Positions 23,161 to 33,780 of a DNA stretch of 64,000 nucleotides are shown piece by piece. This DNA comes from Lepturacanthus savala. Its lineage: Eukaryota; Chordata; Actinopteri; Scombriformes; Trichiuridae. The position numbers and the translations under genes were made by a program. Location: NCBI GenBank assembly GCA_030544235.1, contig CM060478.1, positions 23,251,227 through 23,315,226 of the forward strand. The letters are read 5' to 3'. The notes below the pieces were generated by a model, which saw nothing but the letters and a program-made list of their open reading frames with translations, was not told the origin of the DNA and ran no database searches. Numbering within the stretch: position 1 is the stretch's first letter; the number at the start of each line of letters is the position of its first letter.

Positions 23161-23167
23161 ATTGTTA

Positions 23168-24115
23168 CCAGTGGTGGAAGAAATATTCAGATCCTATACT
23201 TAATATATAAAACCTATAAAAATACATTAGAATTAGCAGAATAATGTTCTCAAGTATTACAGTGAAAGTACTCATATCCATGCTCTGATATATTATTATA
23301 TATTGTATTGTTAATGCTGTAGCTGTGGTTCTCAACCTATGGGTTCTGGCCTCTCCAAAGTGCCATCAGATAAATCTGAGTTGATTAATGGGAGAGGGAA
23401 GAATATAAAACTAAGTTCTGATTCACAAATCTGCTTTCACAATTTGTTTTTACTTTTACTTTCTTTGATTTTTTTGTGAAATATTTGATCATTTGAACAT
23501 TTATTGAAATGAAAGAATGTGTCATTTCTTAGATTTTTTATTTGTTCATTTAAATGTCTTGCACCCATATGGGATAAAAACAAATATTACTACTCATGAT
23601 ACAGTGTTCCACAAATTCAAAAAAGAACATTTCAAACCATTCAGTTGATGAGACTGAAATGTCCCGTTATAAAGGGTACAGTGTTTTCTGTTTTAGCTGC
23701 CGAGCATCCCCTATAAATTTCACACACACAAAATAATAAAGAGCGAACATAAATCAGTCATTGTACAAAGGACAATGAAATACAAAGTGAAATTCATCCT
23801 TCACATCAAGATAACTCAAAACGCATGAGGGAAGTTTAAAGGGAAAATCATTATTTGATGAAGCTGAAATGTGACTCCGAATACACATTGATTTTTGTAA
23901 GATGTCAAAAGACAAAAAGGTTGAAAACTAGTGGTTTTATTATTTAACTACTTTCTCTATGTCTTGGATTTTTAAAACGTTTGTCGAATCATCATCTGAA
24001 ATAGAGTAGAAAGTTCAATATTTCCTTCCGTAATGTCATGGAGTAAAAGTATAAAGTCACATCAAACATAAATACTTATTTGAAGTACAGGACTTGAATA
24101 AATTCACCACAGATT
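23168..24115 (+). mobile_element. interspersed fish repeat ('CAGTGGTGGAAGAA' family), plus orientation, with hAT-like insert
   Basis: Starts with 'CCAGTGGTGGAAGAA' followed by 'TTCAGATCCTATAC'. Ends with 'GGAGTAAAAGTATAAAGT' and 'ACAGGACTTGAATAAATTCACCA', the usual right end of this element. Between them TGTGGTTCTCAACC (about 23332) and GGTTGAAAACTAGTGG (about 23918) form hAT-like inverted ends of a nested segment. The other copy at 19550 has the opposite orientation. No transposase is encoded. Confidence 0.62.
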
Positions 24116-24119
24116 CTTA

Positions 24120-25445
24120 CAGTATAATACACCTTCTGAAAATGTTTGCCTTAGCTACTCAGTGTGTTACAATGAAATTAGTCCTTAAGTGTAATATATA
24201 ACAAGTTTTAAATGTCTATTTAAGACTAAATTAAATATAAATTGCAAGTTGACTTTTCTCTGAGTGGATGTAATTATATTGACTTGAACTAATTTAGATA
24301 TAGAGTAAAAATAGGAAGATAGGCAGATAGGCAGATAAGCCAACTAAAGATCCTCTTTTTATATCAAACATTTTCTGCCTAATCAAATTACATGCTTACT
24401 TTTCTCTAAGCAATTGTTCTCCTGCCACATAAAATCAAAACAAGCTGCGGCAGAGTTCATGAACACTGAACACGACTCATGTTTCGGACAGCTGGATGAG
24501 GGGAGATGAGATAATGGGGGTTTTTGATAATCAGAAAAATGTTAGGGTGGTCATCAAAGTGTGTGCATGCGCACGCACACACACAATAAGTGATGGCCAC
24601 TCCCCTTTTGGTATTTTGTCCAAACTTCCTTCAATATTTGTGTTCATTTAAAAGACACTGATATACGCTACTCAACAAAGATGTCTTATCAGAGATGTTT
24701 ATCTTGATTTATGCTACAAAGGGTGTAAAATCAGAGTAATGAAAGATAAAGTTATCTGTCTACGCGATGTTACGTGTGTCAAAGCAATTATCACAGCTGT
24801 TATCTGCAGTTTATCAGAAGCTACTGCAGTTACACTAAATGTGTGAGTGAACACCGCATTACTGCAAAATTCGGATGGATTTCGAATAGATTTCTCAAAC
24901 CGATGAGGACATGAAACTTAGTGTAGAAAGGACTGCGCCGGTCTTAAGTTCAAGTAAAACCAAACGGCTCCATCTTCTTTGTTTAGGTCTTGACAGCGCT
25001 GTTTTAACTTCCCAGAGAGCGTGGATTCATTAGCTGCACATAGCTCAAGCGACAGATACGGGAAAAGCAGTTTTTAACAAGCCTTTAGTTGTTGGGGGGA
25101 ATAAGTGTAAGCATTCTTCCATCAGCTTGCACACATTCCTCTGATGAGACAATAGTGGCTAAGACGTTTATGCAAAGACACAACCTCACGCTTTCAACGT
25201 TCCCAGTCACATGGACGACAACTTTGATGCCATATTAGATTTGAAGCAACAAACTTGATACGGGTATTTACCAACAAAGCCTTGTTCTCACTTGTGGGTG
25301 GTGCAGAGTAAGAGGATTATATTTTTTTTCTTCCTTTTGTCAGGGTTTAGGGAAACTGCAACTTTTGAATTTAATTGTTCCGTTGTCTTAAACACAAGAA
25401 TCTGGCTGGACTGAAAAGACTGAATCCCACCAATATTAACTGTGA
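24120..25445. other. non-coding DNA with a Z-DNA-prone tract
   Basis: A short GATAGGCA-type tandem lies at about 24317-24340. A fully alternating purine-pyrimidine stretch of about 27 bp (GTGTGTGCATGCGCAC then CA repeats) lies at about 24560-24586. No gene is visible. Segments 24420-24530 and 24840-25100 are complex and might be regulatory. Confidence 0.4.
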
Positions 25446-25447
25446 TG

Positions 25448-25450
<3 letters not shown>

Positions 25451-25526
<76 letters not shown>
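25451..25526. repeat. (TA)n microsatellite, about 37 units
   Basis: Long uninterrupted alternating TA tract. It is self-complementary and gives Tyr-Ile repeats in an overlapping minus-strand frame that is not a gene. Confidence 0.98.
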
Positions 25527-25528
<2 letters not shown>

Positions 25529-25779
25529 TAGATATTTAAATAAATGCTCAATACCTCTACCAATTGTTAAACTCCTTATTTTATGTTCTGATGTACTTCA
25601 TTCAATAAGTTATTCACTGCAGTGACTGATAGATTTTACTCCTTCATTGATGCACATGTGCATTTTCGATTGGCTGCGTAAAGTCTTTCTGCTGTTTCAC
25701 GCTAAAGTTGTAGCAGGGGATAGTTGTAGCTATAATATATACAAGTTGTTAAATTAATTCATTGAAAAGTAAGTTGTAA

Positions 25780-26563
25780 TCTCCATTTTTTAAGGTATTA
25801 AAAGTAAAGCCTTTTTTTAAAATTTGTATATCTGTCAAATCCATGTGTCATTCATTCTTTCCATTTTCCATTGGTAATGAAAAATACCCAAATGAAAAGG
25901 TGACTGACTCATTGACTTACTGACTTATTTTGTTATTTGATTATTATTCTAACACACAAAAAACAAACAAAAAAATGCCAGAGACAATTTCAGGCTCAGA
26001 TGGAAAATACAGTGTGATATATGAAAAAGGGGTCATATAATTGGTTGGGTTTACGTGTCGTCGTGATCATACTACAACAGCTGTTGTATTTGATGCGTGT
26101 ATTCAATTTTGGAGTCATTGCACTGTACAACAGTGCAGTTATTGATTAATATTAAGGTCATTAATTACTGATACAATAAAAAATTCACCAAATAGTGGAA
26201 TTATACATTTTTTCTTGCCAGCATCTTGCAATTTGCAGACATTCCCTGCACATTCACTGCTGGCTGGTAAAAAGATCATTTTTTCTGTCAAGCTCGGCGA
26301 TAGTTTTATTTTTATTACATATCATTTTTTGGTCATTGTAGCTAGTAGTCCATGCTATGATGATCGGACAGAGACATCATTTTAGTTTGGACTCAGCCAC
26401 ATTGATGCTATGAGTCTGAATATATGAATACCTTTCCAATGTTACCAAAGTCCATTTCCAGGTCACGTAAACCTGACCAATTACATATTAAAATCAAATT
26501 CAGTCATGTGCACAATTTTTCCATTTTCGTATTTTCGATCTGAGCCTAAAACTGAACTGAACC

Positions 26564-26611
<48 letters not shown>

Positions 26612-26765
26612 TAGAATAGTAAACAAATACCAAAATAACTAGTGTGAACTCAAAAGGGTCAATTTTTGATTTTTAATTGAAAATGGAAAGAATGAATGAT
26701 ACACAGATTCTGTCAAGGTGTATTAAAAGAAAGCTGTTTAAAAAGTAACATAATTTCCCTTTTTT
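25780..26765. mobile_element. fold-back element with arms of over 300 bp
   Basis: The left arm (about 25800-26130) and the reverse complement of the right arm (about 26410-26740) align over most of their length. Shared words include 'CATTCATTCTTTCCATTTTC', 'GTTATTTGATTATTATTCTAA' against 'GTATTTGTTTACTATTCTAA', 'TTTCAGGCTCAGATGGAAAATAC' against 'TTTTAGGCTCAGATCGAAAATAC', and 'ATAATTGGTTGGGTTTACGTG' against 'GTAATTGGTCAGGTTTACGTG'. The central loop is about 280 bp and non-coding. I do not recognise the family. Ends and target duplication are blurred. Confidence 0.7.
26565..26610. repeat. (GT)n microsatellite within the right arm of the fold-back
   Basis: About 22 GT units. The corresponding place in the left arm (near 25950) has only a short ACACAC followed by A-rich sequence, so the tract appears to have expanded in one arm only. 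Confidence 0.97.
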
Positions 26766-26879
26766 AAAAAAAAAAGAAAAGAAAAAGTTTTTTGTCCTCG
26801 TTTAACATTTGGTTTCGGCCTCTAACGTCTAAAAGCTCCCGGACACCCACTGACAAATACGAGGGAGAGAAAGACAGAG

Positions 26880-26929
26880 AAGGATGATGATGAAGTGAAG
26901 TGAGAAGGATGATGATGAAGTGAAGTGAG
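26880..26929. repeat. perfect 25-bp tandem duplication
   Basis: Two identical adjacent copies of a 25-bp unit containing GATGATGATGAAGTG followed by AAGTGAG. A G-rich tract follows at 26941-26971 with runs of six, five, three and three G. Confidence 0.95.
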
Positions 26930-26989
26930 GAGGAAGAGAAGGGGGGTGAGGTGGGGGAGGAAGGGAGAGGGTGGTTGTGGCAGACTTTT

Positions 26990-27255
26990 TACCTGAAGGC
27001 AAACGCAGGCATGAGGAACCCGAAGGTTCAGCAGGGAACAGCCGTACCCGCCCCACTTCCAGGAAGGCCCTTTCCGCTGTGATCCATTATTCAGCAACAA
27101 GCACAATTAGCCTCTGTCAAGCTATTTTTACACGCTCCGATAAGATAGATTCAATGTACAAAAGAATGTGCAACACCGCCCCCCTCCCCCTTCCCCCCCT
27201 CCTGCACATCACCACTTATTTATTTATTTGGCACGTTAATGCCTTAGAATGGTAT
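26990..27255. promoter_or_regulatory. candidate conserved non-coding element
   Basis: CpG-containing unique block with GATCCATTATTCAGC, GCACAATTAGCC and CGCTCCGATAAGATAG (a GATA core). It lies downstream of the G-rich tract. The 113-codon plus-strand frame is not protein-like. Confidence 0.42.
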
Positions 27256-27299
27256 CGATGTAGCTTTTATCCCTTCACTTATTCATCAGGGCTTTTGAG

Positions 27300-27560
27300 A
27301 GAGTTTGTTTAGAGCTGTTTGGTGAGGCATCATCATAGTCAAAGCAAGAGGGATGAGATATGTAAAGTTGACTTATCATTCTTGATTTAATGACATGCAC
27401 GGACATAATTTCTGGGTTCGAATGAGGATGGTTGGCATTTGAAAATGAATTGACCTTAAGGACCTTAACAAGCACTCAGCATTAAAAGGCAGAGCTTTAA
27501 TATTGCCAGCTAAGTGCAGGTGGGCCATTTACAGAAGAGGCTGACTTAAGCTACAATATG
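27300..27560. promoter_or_regulatory. possible conserved non-coding element
   Basis: Complex sequence with CTTGATTTAATGACATG and CTTTAATATTGCCAGC. GGGTTCGAATGAG near 27416 looks like a tRNA B-box, but no A-box lies at the right distance. Confidence 0.3.
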
Positions 27561-27564
27561 TCCA

Positions 27565-28595
27565 ACATGGGAGCAAGTTACAGTAGATTGTTTGGATGCA
27601 CATTTGGCAACATTATGACGAGGTGGAGGTTGATCCAAGTTGCTCTTGAACAGCCCGAATATATCTCAACTCCCATGATCCCACGATGTGGTTATTGTTT
27701 TGATTGAGAAACCCTTGGCAGCAGAAAATTATATATTGTGCACCTTGAATGAAAATAATACTTTACCACTTAGGCACCAGGCCTATTTTTCAGTTTTCTT
27801 ACTGTAAATGATAAATAAATATGGAATATCTCTACAACCACAAAAGTTATTGTACTTAAACCTGGTATGAAAAGAAATCTACAACATGTGAGGTGACTTC
27901 AGAAGTGTCAGAATCAATTTATGTTGCTGTGACAGAGAAAAATATAGTTAGCATATTGCAAAACAAAATGTGTTTTACTACAGATAAAAACATTTTATTT
28001 AAAACTTAACACAAGACCAAACAGATCCAAATCAGGAAAAAACTTAAATACAGTAAGCTAAATTATCTTCAATGCAAAGTTTAAGGATTAATAAGATAAG
28101 AGTTCAAAGATCAATTATTTGTCCATAAAATCATAGAAATCACACTGAAGATCATTACAGAACATGAAGAATAACATTTGTAAGATGTGTAAAAAGGAGA
28201 TTATAAAGGACCCAATTAAATAATCACACAAACAGCTGAAATTTAAATTAGGAATCAAAATAGTGGTTAGTTGCAGCCCTACTACTGATTAACGGTAACA
28301 TTGTGTTTTACTACAGAAAAAATATGTTATTTAGTGGTTTTGTCATGCATAAAACTCAATGCTGCTCAGGGGGTTTAGGATTTTAACAGGTTAAAAAAGT
28401 ATCCATAATTTTACGTGTGCTCACTGCTCAGCATCAAGTTGTAAAATAGTGTCATGAAATGGGCTATTGCTCCTGATAAAATGTCTCCTAGTTAGCATGA
28501 GGCTAATGTCTGTCATAAATATAATTTAAGTAGTTAGTATAGATTGCTGCGCTGTATCATTATTCATTATTCTGTATTGTAATGTTAAGGTTAGA
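27565..28595. other. A+T-rich non-coding DNA, nothing recognised
   Basis: No gene, family or motif block is evident. 'TTGTGTTTTACTACAGA' recurs near 28301 and resembles 27970-27983, suggesting a small internal duplication. Confidence 0.38.
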
Positions 28596-28599
28596 CCGG

Positions 28600-28985
28600 A
28601 GAGCAGAAAGCACCTTAGCTCCCTCAGTATTTCTGAGCTTTATGTGCAAATTCCAGAGTTATATATACAGCATAACTCATTCAAAGTGGCTCACCTGCCA
28701 TTTTCAAATCGGAAAAAGGAAATTATTTGGCTGCAATACTATTTAACAAATGACACTGGTTCTCCTTCATTTCCCTCAATTTACTTAATCACTTCCTCTG
28801 AAAACTTTGTGTTTGGTCACGGCTTCGGGCCTCGGGCAGTTTCGCTTTTACTTTCTTGAAGTGAGACGAGGATTTTCTTTGCTCTTGTCACACCCCTCCA
28901 TTTTTATCGGACCATCATTTTATCTTCATAAACCTTAATTTGATGAGATAGCAGTTTGGAAGCCCCTCTATCTATCTAGCTTTGA
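28600..28985. promoter_or_regulatory. candidate conserved non-coding element
   Basis: Complex unique text including GGAAATTATTTGGCTGC, TCAATTTACTTAATC, CACGGCTTCGGGCC and CCTTAATTTGATGAGATAGC. The frame at 28644-28859 lacks any known domain. Confidence 0.42.
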
Positions 28986-29259
28986 TATCCTGGATGTCTG
29001 GGAATAGATTTCCTGTATATACCCACACAGTACTTTTACTGTGTAAAATGCTGCTGCATAGTTCCCTACATGGAGAGGGATTTGTTTCAATTAAATGACC
29101 TGGGTACATATACAGGTCAGGACTCAATCCTGGGTCTTGATTGAGGAAATGTGAACAGGCCTGAACTGAATCATTATTCTTTCTAGAGAAAGAGGCTCAA
29201 ACTGCTGAATTATTAGAGGCCTGATTTTTTTTCCTGTGGGTCAGTAAAAATCTGGTCTT

Positions 29260-29580
29260 CATGTGCCCACGTCTTTCCTTTGCAGATGCAAATGAGCCTT
29301 ATACAGTACTACCTGCATGTCAAGCGGAGATTGTAAATGCCGTGCACGAACGCATCGCCGCATGTGATATACATTCAGTTGTGTGAGATTGAAACGCTGG
29401 ACTTGTGAAGCCAGCGAAACCCGTCCAGCGCAGGGCAGGCGAGCGCTACTTTCAAGATGAAACGATACTGCCTGATCTGTGCATTACAAGTGATCTTTTC
29501 AAGATCACATGCCGTCCTATTAGCATGAAACTAAATACGCAACGTGATTAGCTCTTATTAACATGAGGTATTCTTTAACA
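29260..29580. promoter_or_regulatory. candidate conserved non-coding element with octamer and inverted repeat
   Basis: The exact POU octamer ATGCAAAT lies at 29286-29293. An 8-bp inverted repeat (GTGATCTT at 29490-29497, AAGATCAC at 29501-29508) has a 3-bp loop. There are many retained CpGs (GAACGCATCGCCGC) and late ATTA cores (ACGTGATTAGCTC, CTTATTAACATG). It abuts a poly-C/(CA)n microsatellite. Confidence 0.45.
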
Positions 29581-29613
29581 AGGTTGTTGGCACAACCCAA
29601 ATGCTCGCTTTGA

Positions 29614-29661
29614 CCCCCCCCCCCCCCCACACACACACACACAGACACACACACACACACA

Positions 29662-29727
<66 letters not shown>
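29614..29727. repeat. compound (C)15-(CA)n microsatellite
   Basis: Fifteen C residues (29614-29628) run straight into about 49 CA units with two interruptions (AG, AT). The tract is open in several frames and explains overlapping Cys-Val and Thr-His ORFs. Confidence 0.97.
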
Positions 29728-29780
29728 ATTACATGTGCTGTTATTGCACCAGATCAGGCAGGTAATTAGGCTACTTAAAT

Positions 29781-29832
29781 GTGTGTGTGTGTGTGTGTGT
29801 AAGGGGTTTTGGGGGTGGGGGGTGGAGAGGGG
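29781..29832. repeat. (GT)10 followed by a G-quadruplex-forming run
   Basis: GT repeats at 29781-29800 are followed at 29803-29832 by G-runs of 4, 5, 6 and 4 with short loops, a canonical intramolecular G-quadruplex pattern. The GT tract is inverted relative to the CA tract 54 bp upstream. Confidence 0.9.
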
Positions 29833-29999
29833 TTCATTAGCCCACCTCCCGCTTATCCACCCCTTTACCCAACCCCAGTTGATCTTTACAAGCCACCCCC
29901 CTCCTCCCCTTTCATTCACTGCCTCTTCTCTCTTATCTCCAGTGGAGTTACTCCTGACCCCCTTCAGCCCCTTTACCCCCCCTCCCTGGATTGGGTTTG

Positions 30000-30285
30000 G
30001 GTTGTGTGTGGAAGGTGGACGGGTGCATCCATTGGGGGCGGCTGATCAAAGCCCCAGGGATCCCCAGGGAGGACATATTCAGAAGGCAGGAGGGAATTTA
30101 AACAGGGGTCTAAGCCAGGAAACCAGAGCCGAGGTGAGAGGCGAGGGGGTTGTTGTGGCTGCTTCTAACCCGGGAAGAGGGGCAGCCCCGTCTTTAATCC
30201 CCGTAATGAGGGAGGGGATCTCACCAAGGCTGCTTTCACCGGTAAAGGCTCCTAATGTGGTTTGCATGGTGATAACCCTTGAAAG
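30000..30285. promoter_or_regulatory. candidate conserved non-coding element
   Basis: G+C-rich unique sequence with GGCTGATCAAAGCCCC (a TCF/LEF-like ATCAAAG core at 30045-30051), CTTTAATCCCCGTAATGAGG and TCCTAATGTGG. A 200-codon plus-strand frame crosses it, but that frame begins in the GT/G-rich tract, is Pro/Gly-rich and has no recognisable domain. Confidence 0.38.
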
Positions 30286-30289
30286 CTAT

Positions 30290-31080
30290 TGTTTTTTTTT
30301 TTTTTTAAAAAAAGGGCATAAGAAGTGTGAGATGTGAGAAATCTCTGGATTTGTAAGAGCAGCGTGAAGTGTATTGAGGATGACAGAAGCATCAGAAACA
30401 ACAAAGTGGTCTCTGGAGGCTGACAATATCCTGTGTGTGTGTGTATGTGTGTGCGCATGCGTGCATGCAAGTGTCTTTGGAGCTGAGCCTGTCTTTGAAA
30501 GTGTCTGCTGCGCACGATGTAGGCCATGGCGTGACTCTGTGTGTGTGTGTATGTGTGTGTGCTTGTGCACTATTTATGTGTGTGTGTGTGCGCAAGGGCA
30601 TTTTTTTGGCCTGTTGTGTGTCCGCGTGTGTCCCGTCACATCAGAGACATGACAGGCGCGAACGCTGATTCAGTCTGGCGGTGGTAGCGTCTGAAAGCGC
30701 CAGGGAACCTACCAGGAGCAAATGATATTCATTGGTCTTAAACGCTCGGGTTGGCCGGCCGGCCTTGTTGCAACCGCCGGTGTCATGTTACATTATGACC
30801 TGAAGATGACGTGGGACACTACTGCTCCAAAGAGAGTGAGGAGGGAGAGGAGAAGAGAGGAGAGGAGAGAAGAGGAGGAGGAGGAGATGCAGATGCAGGG
30901 GTCATTTAAAGCCCCACAGTTTTATTCACTATGTGTAGTTTTTGGAGCACAGACTCTTAGAGAGTAGGAGTTCAAAATTAGACATTTTAATATTTTCCCA
31001 CCTACTTTTTTTTTTTTTGCATATTTTGCTTTTCTTCATGTTCTTGTCTTTTTAAATTTTAGTTTGTTTTTTTTTAGATT
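30290..31080. other. low-complexity region: T-runs, GT tracts, AGG-rich tract
   Basis: GT-rich alternating tracts lie at 30432-30469 (with GCGCATGC) and 30537-30592, an AGG/AGA purine tract at about 30836-30886, and oligo-T runs near 30290 and 31005. A CpG-rich segment with CCGGCCGGCC lies at 30750-30780. No gene recognised. Confidence 0.6.
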
Positions 31081-31084
31081 AAAA

Positions 31085-31330
31085 TTAGATACAACTGTAT
31101 TGATCCCTTTGGGAGGTTCCCTCAGGGAAATTAACACTCCAACACATCACATGCAACACGTCACATACAGCACTTAAGACACACAAACAGTAAAAACACC
31201 CTAAATACCAACACAGAGCACACAATACAGAGAAAATAAGATAAATAAGGAATAAGAAAAAAAATAAAAGTAAATGCCTATACACACCTTGTATTTCTAC
31301 ATGGTTATTGTAAAATGCACATGGCATGAG
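31085..31330. repeat. teleost repeat with 'TTGATCCC..GGGAAATT' motif
   Basis: TGTATTGATCCCTTTGGGAGG followed by CTCAGGGAAATTAACA is a common dispersed repeat end in fish, usually seen at the end of LINE-like elements. It is followed by CA-rich and A-rich sequence. The family was not verified. Confidence 0.5.
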
Positions 31331-31334
31331 GTAG

Positions 31335-33780
31335 ATGAGTAGAATATTGCACATGGAATTATTGGAAAAATAGAAATAAATATATTATGCATGGTTACCT
31401 ATTCTCTATACATTATTACATACATTATTATGAATTATATAAATGAATATATAAATATATTAAGAGTATAACAAAGTATAATAAATATGAGCTATAAGTA
31501 TAATAGAAAATATATGTCATGTAAAATTATGTAGAAGAAATAAAATAAAAGGATAGATCTATACATATATACACACATATATACATACAAACACATTCAT
31601 ACTCATATACACACACATAATAATAAAGCAATAATAATATTGAAAATATGTAATATTCTATATGACTAGAAGAGTTATATATAGTAGTAGAAGTATTTAT
31701 ATACATATACATATAAATAAATGTAATATTTCACAGGTTTCTTGTTTACAGGTTCCTGTTCATTTTACTGTTTTCTTTTTTTAACTTACATTTATTTACT
31801 AGTTTATATCCCTTTTATGTCTCATTTGTTCACTGTAAATGATCTAAATTAAAAAAAAATCTAGAGTAGGTACATATTAGTGACTATACAACTCAACTCA
31901 TGCAGTAATCTGGAAATTTAACCCTTAACATGTCTCTGAATGGATTACCTGAAGACAACAGGAGTGAAGGCAGTGTGGGGGAGTGGTGCGTCAACAGGGG
32001 GTGCTGCACAGCAGTTCAGAGCGATTGCTGCTCCAGCCTCAGAGAAAATCTCCACACAGCAAGTATTCTACAAGTTATTTAACATATGGAAGTGTTTTAC
32101 ATTTGATCTATATTTAGATTGTGTGTGTATCTGCTCTGTGTGTGTGTCTGTCTCTCTGTCTCCCGCTCTTTTTTTGTGTGTTGTGAACGAAAACACGGTT
32201 TTGAGGTCAGTTTGAAGCGTCTCTTCTGCATCTCTTTCAGAGCATAACCTTGGCTTTTATACTAAAAGATGAATCAGATTACATTTTCAGATATGATTAC
32301 CCATTTATTAGGCTGCTGATGGCAGGGTGTGCACAGTGTCAACAAAGACAGTGCCAACATCTGTTTGAAACGTTAGAATGTCTGCATTATTTCTGTGTAT
32401 TCATGAATATGAGCAGAGAACTCGTGATGCTCTGCAGATAAAGGAGATCAAACCTTTAGGCCCCAAAAAGGAGGTTGGTAAACCCTGATGAGATTATTTA
32501 ATTGTAGCGATAACACTGAAGAAGACTTGTTCTCAGAGTCAACATAATAAACACTGAGTGGATGTGTCTGAATCCGGGCGACTACACAAGGGAAATTAAT
32601 CAAATATGAGTGAGCGTCATTGTTCAGAAAAAGAGGAAAACTACGCAGCCCGGTTGGAAAGGACACAAAAAAGTGTCTGTGCCATAGAATAGAAATCTTT
32701 ATGAAGACACAACAATGGTGACAAGCTAAAACAAAGCCAACGTTCATTTGTTTGTGGCACTGAATGGCAGAGGTTTGATTGTGTGCATAGGGGAGGGGGA
32801 ACAGCTGCGTGGCTTTATAAAAAAACGGGAAACTGAGATCCCCCATTGTCAGTCCATACCTTGGGCATGCATCAGTTCTGACAAAGCACCATTATTTGCC
32901 ATCACCTTGCTCGTGTGGTCAGATAATGAGGATGTTTTCACAGGCAAACAGAGAAAAAACAGACTGAGAGAGTCATCAAATAAAAACAATGTCACTGTGG
33001 AGCCAGTGTTTCAGAGTTGCTGCTGTAAGAAAAGCAGAATGAATGGATTTGTCTCCACATTTTGTGTGGTGATACAGTTTTGCTGTGGGTTGTTTGTGCC
33101 TCTGCCAATGTTGACAGGCTCAGTTTCATTCCCCAGCCTTGGCTCGACTTTCTGCCAAAGCTTCTGCTGGAGTCTATTAAAGCGTTGCACTGCAGGACCC
33201 ATCGCCTGTGAGCCGCGACCATCAGCTGCACGGATCCAGACATCTTTGGACTTAGCGGGATATTAAGAAACTCATGGGATTTCCAGGAGAAAAGAGGAAG
33301 TGGACTGTAAAACCGTGATTTTAATCAACACATAAAAAAAACATGCGACTCCAGATCAAAATGTTCCGTTTTTCTGAGACAATAATCTTGGAGATAGATT
33401 AGTTTAACTACAATGGACAACTTTGCATGTTTGCAGCTCAAAATGGTAATACAAGATTGTTTGAAAAAGTCCCAGAAATTCTGTAATGTCTACAGTGTTT
33501 ACAACAACATTCACTAGTGCCAAAGAGGCATTAGTGAATGTGAGATGAGATTATTTATTTGTAGAAAAAGTCTACCACTCTAAAGTTCCTGGAGAAACAT
33601 ACATACCAGTCACTACAGTTTTAAAAAAACTGTAAATTCATCTAAGCAACAAAAGAATTACATAAAATCATATGGTACGGAGCCTTAAATGATTCCAATT
33701 ATTTTCCCTTTTTAGCGATATGCTTCATTCACTCACTTTCCTTACTTTTCCATAGTTCTGCATTTCCCTTTTGTTGTTTT
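31335..33780. other. A+T-rich non-coding DNA, no recognised gene
   Basis: 31370-31730 is very A+T-rich with TATA-like tracts. CAACAGGGGGTGCTG at 31992-32006 resembles a CTCF core with two mismatches. A 172-codon plus-strand frame at 32748-33266 is the longest one free of microsatellite, but it shows no domain and its length fits chance. Confidence 0.45.

Noticed and set aside
27410..27435. tRNA B-box-like GGGTTCGAATGAG
   Set aside because: No A-box or cloverleaf at the required distance.
29735..30337. 200-codon plus-strand frame, the longest in the window
   Set aside because: It begins near GT and G-rich tracts that lack stop codons, is Pro/Gly/Ser-rich, and shows no domain.
32748..33266. 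172-codon plus-strand frame without microsatellite
   Set aside because: A frame of this length is expected about once or twice by chance in 64 kb on six frames. No domain, signal peptide or homologue is recognisable.
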